A stretch of DNA of 57,786 nt from Weimeria sp002480925. GTDB taxonomy: Bacteria; Bacillota; Clostridia; Lachnospirales; Lachnospiraceae. Positions 8,028 to 15,898 of this stretch are shown here, piece after piece. The notes beneath the pieces are model-generated. The model did no database searches. It had not been told where the DNA came from and saw nothing but the letters and a program-made list of their open reading frames with translations. A program made the position numbers and the translations under genes. The stretch covers positions 1-57,786 of the forward strand of contig NZ_JBQHVU010000018.1 of NCBI RefSeq assembly GCF_052064335.1. The letters are read 5' to 3'. Numbering within the stretch: the first letter of the stretch is position 1; every line of letters starts with the position of its first letter.

Positions 8028-8270
8028 ATGGAACAGACTGAGTACGAAAAGGTGCGTTATTCAATCCAGCAGCAGTGCGGCAATAAGGTCATGATTCAGC
8101 TTGACAAGGGCCGCAATAAGGTGGATGTCCGTACAGGGGTGATCAAGGAAGCATACCCGAGTGTCTTCACTGTGCTGGTATCAGACGATGATGCAGATCA
8201 TCCGGATCAGCTGCTGTCATTCAGCTATAAGGATGTGATCACCGAGGAGATAAGGATGAGGCTCTGCTGA
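8028..8270 (+). CDS. veg: Veg family protein
   Basis: The 80-residue protein matches the Veg family: an SH3-like small protein with GNKVMIQLDKGRNKVDVRTGVI and a C-terminal SYKDVIT segment. In Bacillus subtilis Veg is highly expressed and promotes biofilm matrix expression, but its biochemical role is unresolved. The ATG follows GCAGGAGG. It has its own near-consensus promoter and terminator, so it is a single-gene unit. Confidence 0.88.
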   Translation: MEQTEYEKVRYSIQQQCGNKVMIQLDKGRNKVDVRTGVIKEAYPSVFTVLVSDDDADHPDQLLSFSYKDVITEEIRMRLC

Positions 8271-8302
8271 CCGTACTTATACAACTGAATACATATTTAC
8301 AG

Positions 8303-8328
8303 AGAGGGCTTTATTGCCCTCTTTTTTT
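8303..8328 (+). terminator. Terminator of veg
   Basis: AGAGGGC (8303-8309) pairs with GCCCTCT (8316-8322), six-base loop, then a T run. Confidence 0.92.
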
Positions 8329-8329
8329 G

Positions 8330-8338
8330 TGTTATACT
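8330..8338 (+). promoter_or_regulatory. Extended -10 promoter before the cell wall hydrolase
   Basis: TGTTATACT right behind the veg terminator; the -35 position falls in the terminator loop and is not consensus. It probably drives the hydrolase, SurA_N-like and map genes. Confidence 0.5.
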
Positions 8339-8370
8339 ATAAAAAATGTGATTTGAATGGAGAGGTGTAA

Positions 8371-9555
8371 ATGAAGAGACTAGGTGCATTCACATTAGCA
8401 CTTGTGATGATCTTTACAACGCCGCATATACAGGCAGATGCTGCCGGACTTAAGAGCCGTATAAAGAGCCTCCAGAGACAGAGCGAGGAAAAAAAGTCCC
8501 AGCTCGATGACCTCCGCTCCCAGCTGGTGGATCTTATTTCCCAGATCGATGCCCTTGAGGAGGATATCAAGGAAAATGATCAGGACATAAAGGACGCAGA
8601 GGATGACCTCGCGGATGCGAAGAAGGCTGAGAAGCAGCAGTACAATTCCATGAAATCCCGTATCAGATACTTTTATGAGAATGATACGGAGAATAATGTA
8701 TTCAATATCCTTATAGGCTCAAAGGGACTTACTGACTTTATCAACAAGGTCCAGTATATGAATGCTGTATACAGCTATGACAGGGATCTTCTTGATTCCT
8801 ATGAGGCGACGAGAGTTGAGATCCAGGGAATGGAGGAGGACTTAAAGGACAAGCGCGAGGAACTTGACAAGGAAAAGAAGTCATTAAAGGATCAGAAAAA
8901 GAGCCTTAAGAATCTGATAGAATCCAAAAAGGACGAGGTGTCAGATATTCAGAGTCAGGTAAAGGCTGCAAAGGCACTTGCAAGGAAAAGAGCAGCCGAG
9001 AGAAGACAGAGGCTTGAGGAGGCCAGGAGACAGAGGAATATTGCCAAGGCAGCTGCCGCAGCAAGAGCAGCCCAGGCGGCCCTGACAGGCAATAATGACA
9101 ACAACGGCGGAGGAAGCAGCGGAGCCAGCGGAGCCAGCGGAGGCAGCGGAGGCAGCGGATCAAGCCCATTTATCCAGGATGCCGATCCGTCTCCTTCCAC
9201 AGACGTCTCAGGCTCATCGGTAGTAAGCTATGCTATGCAGTTTGTTGGAAACCGCTATGTATGGGGAGGTAATTCCCTGACCAACGGTGTTGACTGCTCA
9301 GGCTTTGTCGTACAGGTTTACAGACATTTTGGCATAGACCTGTCAGGCTCGAGAAACTCAGCAGCCCTGAGGTCTGTCGGAAAGGCAGTAAGCCCTGACA
9401 ATATAAAGGCCGGAGACATAGTCTGCTATCCGGGACATGTGGCTATCTATTCCGGAGACGGCCTGATAGTTGAAGCACAGAGCTCGCGTGCCGGCATCAC
9501 TCACAACCGTTCCTGGAACCATGGAACAGTACTTGCGATCAGAAGGGTTATATGA
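8371..9555 (+). CDS. Secreted peptidoglycan hydrolase, coiled coil plus NlpC/P60
   Basis: The 394-residue protein has a signal peptide (residues 1-24, ending QADAAG), two long charged coiled coils (about 28-105 and 135-225), a Gly/Ser/Ala linker (about 240-275), and a C-terminal NlpC/P60 cysteine peptidase. Catalytic Cys309 (DCSGF) and His356 (GHVAIY) are present. The layout is that of CwlO/PcsB-like D,L-endopeptidases, which cut stem peptides during wall growth and are normally controlled by FtsEX through the coiled coil; no ftsEX lies nearby. It overlaps the next gene by four bases. Confidence 0.88.
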   Translation: MKRLGAFTLALVMIFTTPHIQADAAGLKSRIKSLQRQSEEKKSQLDDLRSQLVDLISQIDALEEDIKENDQDIKDAEDDLADAKKAEKQQYNSMKSRIRYFYENDTENNVFNILIGSKGLTDFINKVQYMNAVYSYDRDLLDSYEATRVEIQGMEEDLKDKREELDKEKKSLKDQKKSLKNLIESKKDEVSDIQSQVKAAKALARKRAAERRQRLEEARRQRNIAKAAAAARAAQAALTGNNDNNGGGSSGASGASGGSGGSGSSPFIQDADPSPSTDVSGSSVVSYAMQFVGNRYVWGGNSLTNGVDCSGFVVQVYRHFGIDLSGSRNSAALRSVGKAVSPDNIKAGDIVCYPGHVAIYSGDGLIVEAQSSRAGITHNRSWNHGTVLAIRRVI

Positions 9556-10298
9556 CAGACAAGAGAAAAAGCCGGCTGGCCCGCTTTAAGGCCAGGGCAG
9601 GGAAGAGTCTTGCTGCGATCCTTGTAGCCTCAGGGATCACAGCTCTGATTGTGGGGGGTCTGTATCAGGGACTTACAAGGAGCAGGGACCTTATCTACAA
9701 GGATCATCTGGATGATACGGCAGCCGTGGTTGACGGTGAGAAGCTGACCTTTCGAGATCTGGCCTTCTATGTGACCTACGAGGAGAATCAGGTACAGAAG
9801 TCTGCTCTTGCCTATGATCCGGAAAAGCCATGGGATTACTGGGATTCTAATCTGGGTGGGAAGTTTGTCGTCTCCGAGGCGAAAAGAGCCTCTATAAACA
9901 TGGCCATACATGACAGGATACTTCTTCGGATGGCCGAGGACTCCGGAACGGCGCTTACGACGGAGGAGAAGAAGCAGCTGGAGAACAGAACGACGGATTT
10001 TTATGAAGATCTTTATGATGATCAGAGAGAGAATCTTCCGGTTTCCTATCAGACCATAAACAGGACGATTTCGGATATTGCCATAGCAGAAAAGTATCAG
10101 AGAGAATTAGCAGAGAAAAATGACGATACATTCGCTTCCTACAGCTTTGATGGGAAAGCGTACAAAAGGCTTCGTAAGAAACATGATGTGAAGATAAGCG
10201 ATTCCTGGTGGAGGATCAGAATGGGAAGGATCACACTGGGATATGGAGTGGCTTATTCTTCGTCAAGGAAGAATTTAAAAAGAAAGACAGGCAAATGA
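9552..10298 (+). CDS. Membrane-anchored SurA_N-like protein without PPIase domain
   Basis: A protein of 248 residues with a basic N-terminus, one membrane segment (about 21-40, signal anchor) and an extracytoplasmic helical domain resembling the N-terminal chaperone part of SurA/PrsA foldases (VVDGEKLTFRDLAFYV...). No peptidyl-prolyl isomerase domain follows; instead there is a basic tail ending KNLKRKTGK. It overlaps the hydrolase by ATGA upstream and map by ATGA downstream, so translation is coupled across the three genes. I infer help with folding of a secreted protein, perhaps the hydrolase. Specific function unknown. Confidence 0.6.
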   Translation: MTDKRKSRLARFKARAGKSLAAILVASGITALIVGGLYQGLTRSRDLIYKDHLDDTAAVVDGEKLTFRDLAFYVTYEENQVQKSALAYDPEKPWDYWDSNLGGKFVVSEAKRASINMAIHDRILLRMAEDSGTALTTEEKKQLENRTTDFYEDLYDDQRENLPVSYQTINRTISDIAIAEKYQRELAEKNDDTFASYSFDGKAYKRLRKKHDVKISDSWWRIRMGRITLGYGVAYSSSRKNLKRKTGK

Positions 10299-11209
10299 AG
10301 GCATTAGGATCAGGCTTTGGAAGGAAAGAAAAAAAGATAGTAAAGATTGGCAGGAATGATCCCTGCTGGTGCGGAAGCGGGAAGAAATACAAGCAGTGCC
10401 ATGAAGCATTTGACAGGAGGATAGAGCGTATCAGACTTGAGGGACATGAGGTCCCGGACAGGACCATAATCAAGACTCCTGACCAGATAGAAAAGATAAA
10501 AAAGAGCGCAGCCATAAACATGGCCTGTCTCGATGAGGTAGAGAAGCAGATTCATCCGGGAATGACGACCCAGGAGATCGACGATATAATAAACGATGTC
10601 ACCTATGGAATGGGAGGAGTACCGGCTCCGCTCAACTACGAGGGCTTCCCTAAGAGTGTCTGCACATCTGTAAACGATCAGGTCTGCCACGGCATACCTT
10701 CAGAGGATGTGGTGCTTCAGGATGGAGACATAATAAATGTTGACTGCTCCACGATACTCGATGGATATTTCTCGGATTCATCTAGAATGTACATGATAGG
10801 TGAGGTCTCCGAGGAGAAGAGACGCTTAGTCGAGGTCACAAAGGAGTGCTGTGATCTGGGACTTGCTCAGGTAAAGCCATGGGGCTTTCTGGGAGACATG
10901 GCAGAGGCAGTCCATACACATGCTGAAGAAAATGGCTACAGCGTGGTAAGGGAAATAGGCGGGCATGGCTGCGGACTGGAATTCCATGAGGAGCCATGGG
11001 TAGGCTACCTGTCCAACAGAGGCGAGGATATGCTGATGGTCCCTGGAATGTGCTTTACTATTGAACCGATGATCAATATGGGAGCGGCGGATATCTATAC
11101 AGACAAGGAGAACAACTGGGAGGTCTACACGCTTGACGGGATGCCATCTGCTCAGTGGGAATATCAGGTCCTGGTAACAGAGGATGGCTGCGAGGTCATC
11201 ACACATTAA
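10295..11209 (+). CDS. map: Methionine aminopeptidase type I with N-terminal SEC-C zinc motif
   Basis: The 304-residue enzyme removes N-terminal methionine from new proteins. I chose the ATG at 10295 because it overlaps the previous stop and comes just before a SEC-C motif (Cys24-x-Cys26 ... Cys35-His36); longer starts have no ribosome binding site. The peptidase domain keeps the metal ligands: NVDCS and FSDSS aspartates, GGHGCG histidine, FTIEP and QWEYQ glutamates. A SEC-C extension is known in some bacterial MetAPs and is thought to help ribosome or partner contact. The same motif ends SecA in this window. Confidence 0.9.
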   Translation: MKALGSGFGRKEKKIVKIGRNDPCWCGSGKKYKQCHEAFDRRIERIRLEGHEVPDRTIIKTPDQIEKIKKSAAINMACLDEVEKQIHPGMTTQEIDDIINDVTYGMGGVPAPLNYEGFPKSVCTSVNDQVCHGIPSEDVVLQDGDIINVDCSTILDGYFSDSSRMYMIGEVSEEKRRLVEVTKECCDLGLAQVKPWGFLGDMAEAVHTHAEENGYSVVREIGGHGCGLEFHEEPWVGYLSNRGEDMLMVPGMCFTIEPMINMGAADIYTDKENNWEVYTLDGMPSAQWEYQVLVTEDGCEVITH

Positions 11210-11634
11210 TAGGCTGTAAGCCGCATCCGCTACAGCTGGAATGGATCTGTAAAGCCTTTTATTGCAATACAGATTATGCAGGAGGTCATTAACCACCAGA
11301 TGATAGAACGGCAAAGTGCTGTGAGGTAATTTCATGTTGATGCAGCTACAATATATAGATCAGGCAAGAGGGCAGAAGGCGACATGATAAAGGATAGTGA
11401 CCTGCGGCAGGCATGGTAGGCGGTAAGCGTGTTTTTTAGGGAAATGCGGTAAAGGACAGTATTTGCAGAGGATAGCTGAGGGACACCGATCCGATCGGAA
11501 AATTCGAGAAAATAGAAGTCTTGTTCAATATAATGGTATGAATCGACAGATCAGACTAAATATAGTAAAAGACATCTGGAGACAGAAAATTGTATAAAAA
11601 TTTAAAAAAATTCAACCACTCCCTCAAAAACCTC
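11210..11634. other. Gene-free stretch before mfd
   Basis: No open frame with a ribosome binding site or a recognisable product was found on either strand. It ends in an A/T-rich stretch just before the mfd promoter. Confidence 0.5.
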
Positions 11635-11663
11635 TTGCATTATCATCTGGAATATAGTATATT
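11635..11663 (+). promoter_or_regulatory. Promoter upstream of mfd
   Basis: TTGCAT (11635-11640), 17 bases, TATATT (11658-11663). The leader to the mfd ATG is about 120 bases. Confidence 0.65.
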
Positions 11664-11665
11664 AT

Positions 11666-11697
11666 GTTAGTACCAACTAACGTTAGCAAAAGCTAAC
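11666..11697 (+). promoter_or_regulatory. Two adjacent 16-base operator-like dyads at the transcription start
   Basis: GTTAGTACCAACTAAC (11666-11681) and GTTAGCAAAAGCTAAC (11682-11697) are each perfect inverted repeats with six-base arms and a four-base centre. They abut with no gap, begin two bases after the -10 box and cover the expected start site. The TTAG/CTAA arms recall metal-responsive repressor boxes of the DtxR/IdeR type, but that match is loose. Confidence 0.6.
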
Positions 11698-11735
11698 ATA
11701 GTTGCCTCCACTACATACTTTTCATACATACTTTT

Positions 11736-11770
11736 CCAGAGAATCCGGCCTTATGGGTCGGGTTTTCTGG
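11736..11770 (+). terminator. Leader hairpin before mfd
   Basis: A 15-base stem (11736-11750 with 11756-11770, three wobble pairs) in the mfd leader, ending 23 bases before the ATG. Only TTT follows, so it is a weak terminator or an attenuator. Confidence 0.45.
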
Positions 11771-11793
11771 TTTAGAAGAATAATGGCAGACAT

Positions 11794-14700
11794 ATGAAGA
11801 AGATCTATTCACCTCTTTATGAGCTTGGAGAAATACAGGAACTAAGAGACAGACTGAAAAAAGGAGGCATGTACGAGCTGTCCGGCATACTAGATCAGGC
11901 CAGAGCGGGTACAGTCATGGCTCTGGGCGGCGAGTGCAGCTGTAAGCTGATCGTTTTTGATACAGAAAAAAAGGCCCTGGATTTCGTGGATGAATACAGG
12001 AATCTGGATCAGGACACCGAATATTTCCCGGCCAAGGACGTGCTCTTCTATCAGTCAAATGTCAAGGGCAACACCCTCACAAGGGAGAGGATGAAGGTCT
12101 TTCGCTCTATAATAGAAAAGGAAAAGATCACAATAGCGACAACCGTAGATGCACTAATGAATATACTCCCTCCCCTTGATGAGCTGCGCGAGGGGGTCAT
12201 CATGCTGCATCCGGGAGATATAATAGATCCGTCTGTCCTTCAGAAAAGGCTGGTCGCCTCCGGCTATCAGAATTCGGCTCAGGTGGAGGAACCGGGCCAG
12301 TTTGCCTCACGTGGAGGGATAATAGATGTATTCCCGCTTACAGAGGATGTTCCGGTCAGGATAGAGTTCTGGGATGACCAGATCGATACTATAAGGACCT
12401 TCGATATAGGAAGTCAGAAATCTGATGAGAATGTCGAGAGCGCCCGCATCGATCCTGCCATGGAGCTTTTCCTCACGGAGGAAAGAAAAAGAGAAGGACT
12501 TAAACGCCTTGAAAAGGATTTCAAAAGCAGATATACAAGCCTCAGGGATTCAATGAAGACCGAGGAGGCCTTTGCCTTAAAGACCATGTACGAGGACTTC
12601 ACAGGTCTTTTGGATGGCGGGGATATGTCGTCGGCAGACAATTTTCAGATGTACTTTGAGGACAGGAAATCAGGCCTGCTCGATTATATACCTGAGGATG
12701 GGATGATCTTCCTCGATGAGCCTGCAAGACTTTTAGAAAGTGCAGAGGTCGTGGAGCAGGAGGTCTCATCGGCCATGATGAGGAGAGTTGAGAACGGAAC
12801 AGCCCTGCCTCTCCAGCAGCAGATACTTTTCGGCTCAAGAGAGACAATAGCCAGATTTGGCGGCAGGAATGGGATCATTTTTGCCCAGATAGCAGGAAAT
12901 ACAGGTATACTGAAGCCGAAGGATCAGTTCTATGTCCATCAGGTCTCGGTGACGAGCTACCAGAATTCGATCGGGCTTTTGGAAAAGGAGATCGGGTCCT
13001 ACAAAAACAGGAAGTACCGGATCTGTATAGTCACATCCTCGTCGACAAGAGGGAAGAAGCTAAAGGATGATCTGACTGCAGACGGGATCAACGCATTCTA
13101 TTCTGATACGGACGAGACCGCAATAAAGCCAGGTCAGGTGATGATAAAGGCGGGGTCGATCAGAAGGGGATATGAATTTCCGGATATAGGCTTTGTATAC
13201 ATTGCCGAGGGCGACATTTTTGGCGCAGCCGTAAGAAAAAAGAAAAGAAAGAAAAAGCATAATTCCGGCGCCCAGATAACGAGCTTCGGAGAACTCTCGC
13301 CCGGTGACTATGTAGTACATGAGAATCATGGGCTTGGCATCTATGAGGGTATAAAAAAGATAGAGGTCGACGGGGTCGTCAAGGATTTCCTTAAGATCTC
13401 CTATGCCGGAGACTCGAATCTCTATGTGCCGGTCACGAATCTGGATGTCCTGTCAAAGTACGGAAGCGTGGGCGATAAGAAGCCAAAGCTGAATTCCCTT
13501 GGTGACGGGGCATGGAAGAAGACCAAGTCCCGTGTCAGGTCAGCCGTTGGCGAGGTGGCAAAGGAGTTAGTAAAGCTGTATGCGATAAGACAGAAGAACA
13601 AGGGCTATGTCTATGGACCGGATACAGTCTGGCAGAAGGAGTTTGAGGATTCATTTCCTTACGAGGAGACCGACAGCCAGCTGCAGGCCATAAATGATGT
13701 TAAGGCTGATATGGAAAGTCCAAGGATCATGGATCGGCTTGTATGCGGGGATGTGGGGTTCGGGAAGACAGAGATAGCCATGAGGGCGGCCTTCAAGGCA
13801 GTCCAGGAAAACAAGCAGGTCGCGTATCTGGTGCCGACGACCATACTCTGTCAGCAGCATTATAATAATTTTAAGGAAAGGATGAAAAACTATCCTGTAA
13901 ATATAGAAATGCTGAGCCGCTTCAGGACATCCGCCCAGAACAGGGAGACTATAGCCAGACTGAAGGAAGGCCGGGTAGATATAGTGATAGGGACTCACAG
14001 GCTCCTGTCAAAAGATGTGGGCTTCAAGGACTTAGGCCTTCTGATCATTGACGAGGAGCAGAGATTCGGCGTCACCCATAAGGAAAAGATAAAGGAAATG
14101 AAGAAGAATGTGGATGTGATGTCGCTTTCTGCGACACCGATACCACGCACCCTCCATATGAGCATGTCGGGAATCCGCGACATGAGCCTGCTTGTCGATG
14201 CTCCGACAGACAGGGTACCGATCCAGACCTTTGTCTTCGAGCAGAATGATGAGATGGTAAGAGAGGCCATAGAAAGGGAGCTGGCCAGAGGCGGTCAGGT
14301 CTACTATGTGATAAACAAGGTCAGACAGATAGCTGACGTTGCAGCAAGGATAGCCGCGATGGTCCCTGACGCAAATGTCGAATATGCCCATGGTCAGATG
14401 TCGAAAAACAGGCTCGAGGAAATCATGACAGATTTCGTGAACAGGGATATTGATGTGCTTGTTGCGACGACTATTATCGAGATAGGGCTTGATATAAGCA
14501 ATGTAAACACGATAATTATCCATGATGCCGACCAGCTGGGCCTGTCGCAGCTCTATCAGCTTCGTGGAAGGGTAGGCAGGAGCTCGAGGACAGCATACGC
14601 ATTTCTTATGTACAGACGCAACAAGTCGCTCAAGGAGGTCGCAGAGAAGAGACTTGCAGCAATAAAGGAATTTACAGAGCTTGGAAGCGGTTTCAAGATA

Positions 14701-15336
14701 GCCATGAGGGATTTGGAGATCCGCGGGGCAGGGAATCTTCTCGGGGAGGAGCAGTCAGGACATATGGCTTCAGTAGGCTATGAGCTTTACTGTAAGCTCT
14801 TAAACGCAGCCGTCGCAAAGGAAAAGGGTATCGACGAAGCGATTGAAGATGATTTCGAGACAAATGTGGATATAAGGCTGGATGCCTATATACCAGCATC
14901 CTATATCAGGGATGAGGAGACGAGGCTTGATATATACAAGCGCATAAGCACGCTCTCATCTGATGAGGAGCAGCAGGAGCTTCTTGAGGAGCTTATAGAC
15001 AGATTTGGAGATCCAGGGAGGACGCTTCTTAGCCTGCTTGATGCAGCCCTGTTGAGAAACACCGCCCACAGGGCTTTTATCACGAGGATAAAGCAGGATA
15101 ATGACCAGGTGACGCTTTCCTTCTGGGAGAAGGCAAGGATAGACGCGGCAAGGATACCGGAGATAGTCGGAGAATTTTCGCCATATCTTGCATTTGTTCC
15201 GGCCCGGCTGTCGCTTACTCTTAATATGGCTGCCAACAGGAACTTTCCGCGAAATGACATGGTCAGATACCTGATCGGTATCTGCCAGAGGCTTGCTACT
15301 ATAGTTCTTCCTATTGACAGAAAAACGGATTCATGA
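11794..15336 (+). CDS. mfd: Transcription-repair coupling factor
   Basis: Full-length Mfd of 1180 residues, which pushes stalled RNA polymerase off damaged DNA and recruits UvrA. Order of domains: UvrB-like N-terminal modules (1-~350), RNA polymerase-interacting CarD-like domain around ELSPGDYVVHENHGLGIYEG (~500), RecG-like helicase with Walker A GDVGFGKTE (~651) and DEEQRFG (~753), then the TRCF C-terminal domain. The ATG has no clear ribosome binding site. It is the first gene of a probable run with the Rrf2 gene (50 bases later). Its promoter carries paired operator-like dyads, unusual for a repair gene. Confidence 0.95.
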   Translation: MKKIYSPLYELGEIQELRDRLKKGGMYELSGILDQARAGTVMALGGECSCKLIVFDTEKKALDFVDEYRNLDQDTEYFPAKDVLFYQSNVKGNTLTRERMKVFRSIIEKEKITIATTVDALMNILPPLDELREGVIMLHPGDIIDPSVLQKRLVASGYQNSAQVEEPGQFASRGGIIDVFPLTEDVPVRIEFWDDQIDTIRTFDIGSQKSDENVESARIDPAMELFLTEERKREGLKRLEKDFKSRYTSLRDSMKTEEAFALKTMYEDFTGLLDGGDMSSADNFQMYFEDRKSGLLDYIPEDGMIFLDEPARLLESAEVVEQEVSSAMMRRVENGTALPLQQQILFGSRETIARFGGRNGIIFAQIAGNTGILKPKDQFYVHQVSVTSYQNSIGLLEKEIGSYKNRKYRICIVTSSSTRGKKLKDDLTADGINAFYSDTDETAIKPGQVMIKAGSIRRGYEFPDIGFVYIAEGDIFGAAVRKKKRKKKHNSGAQITSFGELSPGDYVVHENHGLGIYEGIKKIEVDGVVKDFLKISYAGDSNLYVPVTNLDVLSKYGSVGDKKPKLNSLGDGAWKKTKSRVRSAVGEVAKELVKLYAIRQKNKGYVYGPDTVWQKEFEDSFPYEETDSQLQAINDVKADMESPRIMDRLVCGDVGFGKTEIAMRAAFKAVQENKQVAYLVPTTILCQQHYNNFKERMKNYPVNIEMLSRFRTSAQNRETIARLKEGRVDIVIGTHRLLSKDVGFKDLGLLIIDEEQRFGVTHKEKIKEMKKNVDVMSLSATPIPRTLHMSMSGIRDMSLLVDAPTDRVPIQTFVFEQNDEMVREAIERELARGGQVYYVINKVRQIADVAARIAAMVPDANVEYAHGQMSKNRLEEIMTDFVNRDIDVLVATTIIEIGLDISNVNTIIIHDADQLGLSQLYQLRGRVGRSSRTAYAFLMYRRNKSLKEVAEKRLAAIKEFTELGSGFKIAMRDLEIRGAGNLLGEEQSGHMASVGYELYCKLLNAAVAKEKGIDEAIEDDFETNVDIRLDAYIPASYIRDEETRLDIYKRISTLSSDEEQQELLEELIDRFGDPGRTLLSLLDAALLRNTAHRAFITRIKQDNDQVTLSFWEKARIDAARIPEIVGEFSPYLAFVPARLSLTLNMAANRNFPRNDMVRYLIGICQRLATIVLPIDRKTDS

Positions 15337-15385
15337 GACAATAAAACAAACCCGGTGAAAAGATGGGAATAATAGGAGAAAAGAT

Positions 15386-15811
15386 ATGACCATAAGTACC
15401 AGAGGAAGATACGCGCTCAGAGTGATGGTAGATCTGGCTGAGCATAATAATGGAGAGTTCATTCCGCTTTCCGATATAGCAGACAGGCAGGAGATATCGG
15501 AGAAATATCTGGAGTCCATAGTCTCAATGCTCTCCAAGAGCGGCTTTGTTGTCTCGCTAAGAGGCAAGGGCGGCGGATACAGGCTTACAAGGAGCCCTGA
15601 GGAATATACTATAAGGGAAATCCTCGAGGTCACAGAGGGTTCTCTCGAACCAGTACCGAATATGGATGAGGACAAGGGAGACAATGTCTCGGCAGCTCGC
15701 GAGATGAAAATGTGGAAGGGCCTTTACAAGGCTATCACCGATTATCTGGATTCAGTCACTATAAAGGACATAACTGGCACAGAGATAGGACAGTACGACT
15801 TCGTGATCTGA
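15386..15811 (+). CDS. Rrf2-family transcription regulator, cysteine-free (CymR-like)
   Basis: This 141-residue protein has the Rrf2 winged helix (MTISTRGRYALRVMVDLAE, recognition helix near ISEKYLESIVSML, wing RGKGGGYRL). It has no cysteine at all, so it cannot hold the [2Fe-2S] cluster of IscR; this fits CymR, the cysteine-metabolism repressor that acts with CysK in Bacillus. No cysteine biosynthesis or isc/suf genes are adjacent. It starts behind AGGAGAAAAG, 49 bases after mfd. Confidence 0.8.
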   Translation: MTISTRGRYALRVMVDLAEHNNGEFIPLSDIADRQEISEKYLESIVSMLSKSGFVVSLRGKGGGYRLTRSPEEYTIREILEVTEGSLEPVPNMDEDKGDNVSAAREMKMWKGLYKAITDYLDSVTIKDITGTEIGQYDFVI

Positions 15812-15817
15812 TAAAAC

Positions 15818-15846
15818 TTGTATAATTTTTATAAACGTGTTATCAT
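15818..15846 (+). promoter_or_regulatory. Promoter of secA
   Basis: TTGTAT (15818-15823), 17 bases, TATCAT (15841-15846), 53 bases before the ATG. Confidence 0.55.
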
Positions 15847-15898
15847 ATATCCTAATTGGCTTCTTTGAAAAGAATACATAAGGAGAAAACACACACAT

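Noticed and set aside
11230..11330. Short frame reading FYCNTDYAGGH in the gap before mfd
   Set aside because: Interrupted by stops, no start or ribosome binding site, and no family recognised.
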